Shown here: in pieces, positions 21,142 through 25,548 of the stretch
How the letters are laid out: each line of letters starts with the position of its first letter
How positions within the stretch are numbered: the first letter of the stretch is position 1
Source of the DNA: Anaerolineae bacterium
GTDB lineage: Bacteria > Chloroflexota > Anaerolineae > B4-G1 > SLSP01
NCBI GenBank assembly: GCA_018055515.1
Contig: JAGPHL010000010.1
Coordinates: forward strand, 1 to 25,548
DNA length: 25,548 nucleotides
Direction: 5' to 3'
Program-made: the position numbers and the translations under genes
Notes under the pieces: generated by a model
What the model was told of the DNA's origin: nothing
The model's input: only the letters and a program-made list of their open reading frames with translations
Database searches by the model: none

Positions 21142-21228
21142 GGGAGTAGGGAAGTAAGAAGTAGGAAGGAAAGAGCAACCGCACTCCCCTGCTCCCCTGC
21201 TCCCTTGCCCCCTTGCTCCCTTACTCCC
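21142..21228. repeat. Inverted GGGAGTA / CTCCCTTG-word array
   Basis: The left arm is GGGAGTAGGGAAGTAAGAAG and onward (21142-21175). The right arm (21183-21228) is a tandem of 8-base words, CTCCCCTG twice, then CTCCCTTG and CCCCCTTG, ending TTACTCCC. The arms are roughly complementary. It fills the gap between the aspartate-carbamoyltransferase-like stop and the YgeW-like start. Confidence 0.6.
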
Positions 21229-21236
21229 TGGCCAAT

Positions 21237-22217
21237 TTACTCCATCGCCCCCAGGACCAGCGCCAGCAGCGCCATCCGCATCACGACGCCGTTGAAGGCC
21301 TCCTGCCAGTAGCGCGACCAGCGGGTGATGTCCACATCGGTCGGGATTTCGTCCATGCGGGGCAACGAATGCAGCAAAATCGCATTGCTCTTGGCCTTGC
21401 CGGTGAGCAGCTCGCGGGTAATCTTGTAGTTGGCAGGCGTCAGGCCGGTGTCACCCTTGCGCTCGTCGCGGGCCTTGGTGTAGTCTGGTTGCATGACCGG
21501 CTCGACCAAAATCACATCGGCCTGAGCGATGACCTGTTCCACATGCTCTGCCTCATCAAAATCGAGCGAGTACTGTTTGAAATCAGCCTTGAACTCCTCC
21601 GGCATCCGCATATCGGGCGAACCCAGGAAGAGAGCGTCGGCCGGCGGCGCGACAAAGGTGACAGGGCAATCAAACTGCGTGAGCGCATAGCCCAGCGAGT
21701 GCATCGTACGCATCCGCATGTCGCCTACTGCCAGCCAGCGCAGCCCGTCAATGGTGCCCTTCTCGCGCCACACCGTGTAAAGGTCAGTGAGAATCTGCGT
21801 TGGATGCTCGCCCCAACCGTCGCCGCCGTTAATGATGGGGATGCTCGCCCACTTCGCAGCCTCGTGCGGCGCGCCCTTCTGGAAGTGACGCATCACGATG
21901 ACATCACCATAGAACTCCAACATTTTGACGGTATCTTTGATGGACTCCTGGTACCAGTCGCCAGCGCGCGTCATCTTGGCATCGGAAAAGCCGGTGACGT
22001 GCCCACCCAGGCGGTGCATCGCCGCCTCGTGCGCGAGTCGCGTCCGCGTGGAGGGCTGATAGAATGCCGTCACCAGCGTTTTATCTTTCAATAAGTCCAC
22101 GTTGCGGCGATTGCGTGCAATCGGCTCGAGCTGCTCCGCGACTTCGAAAGCGCGGAAGAACTCCTGACGTTCGAAATCTTTCAACGACAAAATGTCACGT
22201 CCCATAAAACTCCTCAT
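21237..22217 (-). CDS. Aspartate-carbamoyltransferase-like protein, altered substrate site
   Basis: A 326-residue protein. By overall sequence it is PyrB-like: STRTR (56-60), VMRHF (Arg110), EHPTQILTDLYT (His138, Gln141), GDMRMRTMHSL and LLHSLPRMDEIPTDVD (282-296), i.e. the carbamoyl-phosphate half of the active site is intact. Two aspartate-site elements are not. The 80s loop reads GDWYQES where E. coli has GKKGET (Lys84), and LVEPVMQPDY replaces the Arg-x-Gln motif that binds aspartate (Arg229, Gln231). The natural substrate is therefore probably not aspartate. The start at 22217 (8 nt after GGAG) is preferred; 22205 and 22223 are possible. It is next to a second carbamoyltransferase and carbamate kinase, with no pyrimidine genes visible, which supports a catabolic role. 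Automated annotation would likely call it pyrB. Confidence 0.8.
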   Translation of the reverse strand: MRSFMGRDILSLKDFERQEFFRAFEVAEQLEPIARNRRNVDLLKDKTLVTAFYQPSTRTRLAHEAAMHRLGGHVTGFSDAKMTRAGDWYQESIKDTVKMLEFYGDVIVMRHFQKGAPHEAAKWASIPIINGGDGWGEHPTQILTDLYTVWREKGTIDGLRWLAVGDMRMRTMHSLGYALTQFDCPVTFVAPPADALFLGSPDMRMPEEFKADFKQYSLDFDEAEHVEQVIAQADVILVEPVMQPDYTKARDERKGDTGLTPANYKITRELLTGKAKSNAILLHSLPRMDEIPTDVDITRWSRYWQEAFNGVVMRMALLALVLGAME

Positions 22218-22262
22218 ACGCATCTCTCCTTCAGTGAAATAGATTGGGAAACTTTTGCAACA

Positions 22263-22327
22263 GTGATGGGGAATGGGTGATGGGTAAAGAGGCAGGGACA
22301 TGGGGCTTTCAATCCCCATTACCCGCC
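22263..22327. repeat. Inverted GGGTAAT-word array overlapping the ygeY-like 3' end
   Basis: GTGATGGGGAATGGGTGATGGGTA (22263-22286) faces AATCCCCATTACCCGCC (22311-22327). The right arm is inside the ygeY-like gene and encodes its last residues, G-N-G-D. Upstream is GGAAACTTTTG (22248-22258), also present at 18981. Confidence 0.55.
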
Positions 22328-23544
22328 TTACCATCCTCCGCAATTACTTGCGGCAACAACGCATACCATTCAGCGGCGCGCACCACTTCATCCAACGGCA
22401 CGTTTTCCACCGTCATGTGCGCCACTTTTTCGTCTCCTGGCCCCAGGCCAATGGCGGGAATCCCCGCCTTGCCGGCCCAATACACCCCGTTAGTGGAAAA
22501 ATCCCACGTGCCGAGCGGGCGCGGTTCACCCCAGAGCAGCTCCACGGCGCGCTGCCCCGCCCGTACCAGCGGATGCGACTCTTCCATCAACCACGCGGGG
22601 AAGTATTTATCTACCGGCAACACGAACCCCGTGTACGAGGGGGTGTCGTAGAACAGCTCCTCGACAAGAATCTCATCCTGCATATAGTCGGCAATCAACC
22701 CCTTGACCTGGGCCAGCAGCCCCGCGGCGGTCTCCCCCAGCGTCGTGCGCCGGTCAATGTAGATCGTAAACCGATCCGGCACCGCATTGAGGGAAGCCGT
22801 GCGCGCTTCCACATCGGTCACCGCGATGGAAGCCCGCCCCAGGATCGGATGTCCACACAGGCCAAAACGCATGCGGCGATCCAGCTCGCGGATTTCCGTG
22901 ATGACTGCCATCATCTTGTAAACCGCATTGTCGCCCAGATAGTGCGACGCAGCATGGGCCGAGCGCCCCACCGCCGTGACTTTCATCTCGATGCGGCCCT
23001 TGTGCCCGTAATAGACCTGCATCCTGGTCGGCTCGCCAATGACGACGAAATCGGGCTTCACCTGCGGGTCGGCTTCCACGAAGGCATTGGGCGCAAGGCC
23101 GTCGCACCATTCTTCCATGTTGCCAAAATAATAGACGGTGTAACCCTCAAGCAGCCCCAGATCGCGGGCGATGGCCAGGCCATAGACCATCCCCGGCGTG
23201 CTGCCCTTCTCGTCGCACGCCCCGCGCGCGTAAAGCCGCCCGTCTTCCACCTTGCCGACGAAGGGATCCCATTCCCACTCCCCCCGGTCGCCGATGCCGA
23301 CCGTGTCAATGTGCGAATCGTAGACGATGACCTTCGGCCCATCGCCGATGCGCCCGAGGGTGTTGCCCATCTTGTCAAAGCGCACTTCATCGTAGCCGAG
23401 CTTGCGCATCTCGGCCTGGATGCGCTCGCCGACCGGCCCGATCTGCGATTCCATCGAAGGGATCGCACAAATATCGCGCATGAAGTGAATAATGTCGTCG
23501 CGGTGCGCCTGTACCCGCCGTTGAATCTCTGCAACAGGCTTCAT
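22309..23544 (-). CDS. ygeY: YgeY-type M20 family metallohydrolase
   Basis: A 411-residue hydrolase of the M20 dinuclear-zinc family, strikingly similar to E. coli YgeY. Metal-site motifs are SHIDTVG (His78, Asp80), the bridging Asp111 in GACDEKG, and the Glu pair 144-145 in NMEEWCDGL. The later block SYTGFVLPVDKYFPAWLMEE and GTWDFSTNGVY through GIPAIGLGPG, followed by AHM (likely the last His ligand), parallels YgeY. The ATG at 23544 lies 5 nt after GGAGGAG. YgeY is tied to ureido-acid or diaminopropionate metabolism in the E. coli yge cluster, and some databases call it selenium-metabolism linked. It is the first enzyme after the GntR regulator. Its last codons fall within a repeat array. 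Activity inferred: amide or ureido bond hydrolysis. Confidence 0.9.
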   Translation of the reverse strand: MKPVAEIQRRVQAHRDDIIHFMRDICAIPSMESQIGPVGERIQAEMRKLGYDEVRFDKMGNTLGRIGDGPKVIVYDSHIDTVGIGDRGEWEWDPFVGKVEDGRLYARGACDEKGSTPGMVYGLAIARDLGLLEGYTVYYFGNMEEWCDGLAPNAFVEADPQVKPDFVVIGEPTRMQVYYGHKGRIEMKVTAVGRSAHAASHYLGDNAVYKMMAVITEIRELDRRMRFGLCGHPILGRASIAVTDVEARTASLNAVPDRFTIYIDRRTTLGETAAGLLAQVKGLIADYMQDEILVEELFYDTPSYTGFVLPVDKYFPAWLMEESHPLVRAGQRAVELLWGEPRPLGTWDFSTNGVYWAGKAGIPAIGLGPGDEKVAHMTVENVPLDEVVRAAEWYALLPQVIAEDGKAGNGD

Positions 23545-23569
23545 GGTTGCTCCTCCAAAAATAGAGATC

Positions 23570-23609
23570 GGTGAGCCGTGAGCCGTCACAGCCGCTGCTC
23601 ACAACTCAC
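23570..23609. repeat. Inverted GTGAGCC-word array upstream of ygeY
   Basis: GGTGAGCCGTGAGCCGT (23570-23586) faces GCTGCTCACAACTCAC (23594-23609). On the minus strand the array leads into ATCTCTATTTTTGGAGGAG (23571-23553) and the start codon. This is the same order (array, ATTTT, Shine-Dalgarno) as before the diiron gene at 4441. Confidence 0.55.
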
Positions 23610-23677
23610 ATTCCCGCGCTTGGAAAGTGTGCACCAGCACATGGCGGTGCCTGAAAAATCACGGCCTCCACGCGCCT

Positions 23678-24427
23678 TCACTGCCCCGGAACTTTACGCA
23701 TCACATGGAACCGAAAATGGCCCGGCACAAAATAGCTCACCGAGAAATCTACCACTTTTTCGTCGTAACTGTAGAGCTGCGCCACAAGTTTGAGGAGCGC
23801 CGTCCCGCGCGGGACGCTCAGGCGCCGGGCGAACTTGGCGTCGGCCGACTCCGCCAGGATCTCAGTGCGCGAGACGCTCAACAACGGCTCGCCCCGCTGC
23901 CACAGCACCTCCAACACCGAGCCGCGAAATTCGGCGCCCAGATCGTCGCGCGTCAGGTAAGTCAACGGCACCACATCCCGCAAATCCGCCACGGGGACAT
24001 CCTCTACCGCGATGACCCGGGTGACCGACAACACCGGCGCTGAAGCCTCTTCCTGAAGCCCCAACCCGGCCCTTTCGATCGGTGTGGCCAGGCGCTCTTC
24101 GACTTCCAACGCCTGCACGGCAGTATCCAGGCCCATGTGACGCGCCAGCGTCTCCAGGGTCTCGAGCACTTCCAGGCCGTTATCTATCACCGGCATACGG
24201 GAAGCCACGAAGGTGCCCACGCCATGTCGGCGCACCAGCACACCCCGTTCGACAAACGTGCGCATGACTTCCCGGAGCGTCGCGCGGGAAACCCCCAGGT
24301 CCCGGGCCAGCGTGGGCTCTGGCGGCAGCTGTTCGCCGGGACTGAGCGTAGCAATCATCGCCCCCAGGGCATCTTCAACCTGCAAGCGAGGGGAACGCGC
24401 TTTGGGATAGGATAACGTGTCTGACAT
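23678..24427 (-). CDS. GntR-family regulator, HutC (UTRA) type
   Basis: A 249-residue transcription factor. The N-terminal GntR winged helix (about 14-76) shows LSPGEQLPPEPTLARDLGVSRATLREVMRTFVERGVL. The C-terminal ligand domain is of the UTRA/HutC type (about 95-245: SAPVLSVTRVIAVEDVPVA, ARRLSVPRGTALLKL and KVVDFSVSYFVPGHFRF). It is the first gene of the carbamoyl operon. Its promoter contains a perfect 11-bp palindrome of the GntR type between -35 and -10, and a related half-matching palindrome overlaps its own start codon. Autoregulation, and control of the genes downstream, is therefore likely. The effector is unknown; HutC-type proteins usually sense a small metabolite such as a pathway intermediate. 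Confidence 0.92.
   Translation of the reverse strand: MSDTLSYPKARSPRLQVEDALGAMIATLSPGEQLPPEPTLARDLGVSRATLREVMRTFVERGVLVRRHGVGTFVASRMPVIDNGLEVLETLETLARHMGLDTAVQALEVEERLATPIERAGLGLQEEASAPVLSVTRVIAVEDVPVADLRDVVPLTYLTRDDLGAEFRGSVLEVLWQRGEPLLSVSRTEILAESADAKFARRLSVPRGTALLKLVAQLYSYDEKVVDFSVSYFVPGHFRFHVMRKVPGQ
24418..24426. promoter_or_regulatory. Second operator-like palindrome at the gntR start
   Basis: TGTCTGACA (24418-24426) is a palindrome with the same TGTC-n-GACA core as the operator at 24457-24467, and it overlaps the start codon of the gene. It lacks the outer T and A, so it would be a weaker site. Confidence 0.4.
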
Positions 24428-24444
24428 CCACGGCCTCGCCGAAA

Positions 24445-24472
24445 ATTATATGTCAGTTGTCAGACAAGTCAA
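24445..24472 (-). promoter_or_regulatory. gntR promoter with embedded GntR-type operator
   Basis: On the minus strand, TTGACT (24472-24467), a 16-bp spacer and TATAAT (24450-24445) form a strong promoter about 18 nt before the start codon. The spacer contains TTGTCAGACAA (24457-24467), a perfect inverted repeat matching the GntR/FadR-type consensus TnGTnnnACnA. Binding there would block RNA polymerase, as expected for an autorepressor. Confidence 0.75.
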
Positions 24473-24486
24473 GCCACGCCGACGCT

Positions 24487-25548
24487 TCACCTCTCCAACG
24501 CCTGCAACAGCGGCACGAGTTTGTACTTGCGCGCATGCGTTTCCAACAATGAATTGAGGTATTGCCGCCACTCACCTTGCCGCCCCATGGCAAAATAGGC
24601 CTGCCGTGCTGTGGCCAGCCAGCTCGCAGCTTCCTCGTAATCGCGCGCCTTGCTGCCATCCATGATGGATTCGGCCCGTTGGCGACAAGCCTGAATCACC
24701 CACTCCGGGCGGACAGGGATCGCCGCATCCACCACCAGGCGTAAGGTTTCACGGTGCGGATAGTGGCCCAGCGCCGCGATGGCGTCATCAATGCGCTGCT
24801 CGTACAAGAAGATCTCGACGATGTCCTGCGAGCCGTGAGCCGGGTGCTCGCGCAATGACTCCAGCAAGCGTTGCCGCAACGCCGCGCGCTCCTCCCCGGC
24901 CAGATCGAGCGCGCGCTGATAGGCCGCCAGCGTAGGCGCCGCTTCGAAGGCGGTGATGGCGGCTTCGCCAGCAATGTCCGCCCGTCCCAATTCGTTGGCC
25001 AGGGCGCACAGCCAGGCAGCCAGCGCAGCTCTGGTGTGATCTGGCGGACCGAGCGTCAAGCCGTATTGGGCCAGGGTCAGCGCCTCTTCGGGATGCCCAA
25101 ATTCGTGCAGCGCCTGCGCCGTGACAAAGGCTTCATCGAGGCCACAGGGATACTCTTTGACATAGGCCAGCAGCTCTTCAACCCGGTCGAGGCGCGCGAG
25201 CATGAGCAGATAACGGCAGATCTGGCCTTCGGCTTCGGCGAGGTACAGATATTCCGTCAGCCGTCCCTGCCGCTCCAAGACATTGAGGCGGGCGATGGCG
25301 AGTTCGTCGGCACCATCAGGCGGCTCACCCTCCCACGCGCCCAGCTCTGTGATCTTCCCCGCCAGGACCCGCAGCAGCGGCGGATACTCCCAGCCTTGTT
25401 CCAGGGCCAGGAGCGCCGGCATAAAGATTTCCCCATAGCCATAGTCGTCGAGAGAGGCCTGCCAGCGTTGCAGCTTCTGGCTCCATGCGCGACGGCTCTC
25501 CGCATCCAACCTCGCTGATAGAATTGCCTCGGGCCACAACAGACCGAA
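24487..25548 (-). CDS. SWIM-associated helical repeat protein, C-terminal part (partial)
   Basis: The frame is open to the window edge (25548), so the N-terminus is missing. The visible 353 residues are rich in alpha-helices and TPR-like repeats (for example EEALTLAQYGLTLGP and the C-terminal EAASWLATARQAYFAMGRQGEW). They end in ETHARKYKLVPLLQALER. This C-terminal pattern, along with DDYGYGEIFMPALLALEQGW, is what I recall from SWIM zinc-finger family proteins (COG4715-like) common in Chloroflexota and Actinobacteria. The SWIM finger itself would lie upstream, outside the window. The function of the family is poorly defined. It ends 14 nt before the gntR promoter region, and no terminator is visible. 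Confidence 0.7.
   Translation of the reverse strand, partial: FGLLWPEAILSARLDAESRRAWSQKLQRWQASLDDYGYGEIFMPALLALEQGWEYPPLLRVLAGKITELGAWEGEPPDGADELAIARLNVLERQGRLTEYLYLAEAEGQICRYLLMLARLDRVEELLAYVKEYPCGLDEAFVTAQALHEFGHPEEALTLAQYGLTLGPPDHTRAALAAWLCALANELGRADIAGEAAITAFEAAPTLAAYQRALDLAGEERAALRQRLLESLREHPAHGSQDIVEIFLYEQRIDDAIAALGHYPHRETLRLVVDAAIPVRPEWVIQACRQRAESIMDGSKARDYEEAASWLATARQAYFAMGRQGEWRQYLNSLLETHARKYKLVPLLQALER

Noticed and set aside
21237..22217. Simple annotation as pyrB (pyrimidine biosynthesis)
   Set aside because: The aspartate-binding Lys and Arg-x-Gln positions are replaced and the neighbours are catabolic; kept as ATCase-like only.

Overview
The window is GC-rich and gene-dense, with small 4-26 nt gene overlaps and sigma-A-like promoters. 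The organism is probably a member of Chloroflexota (Anaerolineae or Caldilineae-like). This is inference from the gene content: MglA and roadblock proteins mixed with two-component genes, a PA14/golvesin secreted protein, a SWIM-type helical protein, an APC permease fused to universal-stress domains, and short-word repeat arrays between genes. No 16S, tRNA or other phylogenetic marker is visible.

Region 1 (479-6232, plus strand) is a signalling island. It encodes a receiver-histidine kinase hybrid, an MglA-type small GTPase, a stand-alone roadblock protein, a DUF4388-roadblock fusion, a protoglobin, a flavin-less diiron metallo-beta-lactamase-fold protein (ODP/FprA type) and a receiver-roadblock response regulator. 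Together they look like a gas/redox-sensing two-component system wired to a Ras-like GTPase switch. A 507-bp gap inside it carries dispersed and palindromic repeats.

Region 2 (6341-9886, minus strand) holds three genes, each with a hairpin terminator: a LysM-L,D-transpeptidase, a secreted PA14/golvesin protein and a cyclophilin. Divergent from these is a stand-alone Moco-sulfurase-like class V aminotransferase (10255-11763, plus), which ends at a bidirectional terminator.

Region 3 (11887-17584, minus strand) contains an unassigned fold-type II PLP enzyme, an APC permease with universal-stress domains, a MazEF toxin-antitoxin pair with its own promoter and operator-like motifs, a VanZ-like membrane protein, and a PIN/UPF0175 toxin-antitoxin pair.

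Region 4 (17666-24427, minus strand) is a probable catabolic operon. A HutC-type GntR regulator with a palindromic operator in its own promoter is followed by a YgeY-type M20 hydrolase, an aspartate-carbamoyltransferase-like protein lacking key aspartate-binding residues, a YgeW-like knotted carbamoyltransferase, a carbamate kinase and a threonine-synthase-like PLP enzyme. The set resembles the E. coli yge/yqe cluster and suggests ATP generation from a ureido compound through carbamoyl phosphate, possibly in purine or diureidopropionate breakdown. Nearly every junction in this operon carries an inverted pair of short-word (about 7-mer) repeat arrays. The window ends inside a SWIM-associated protein gene.
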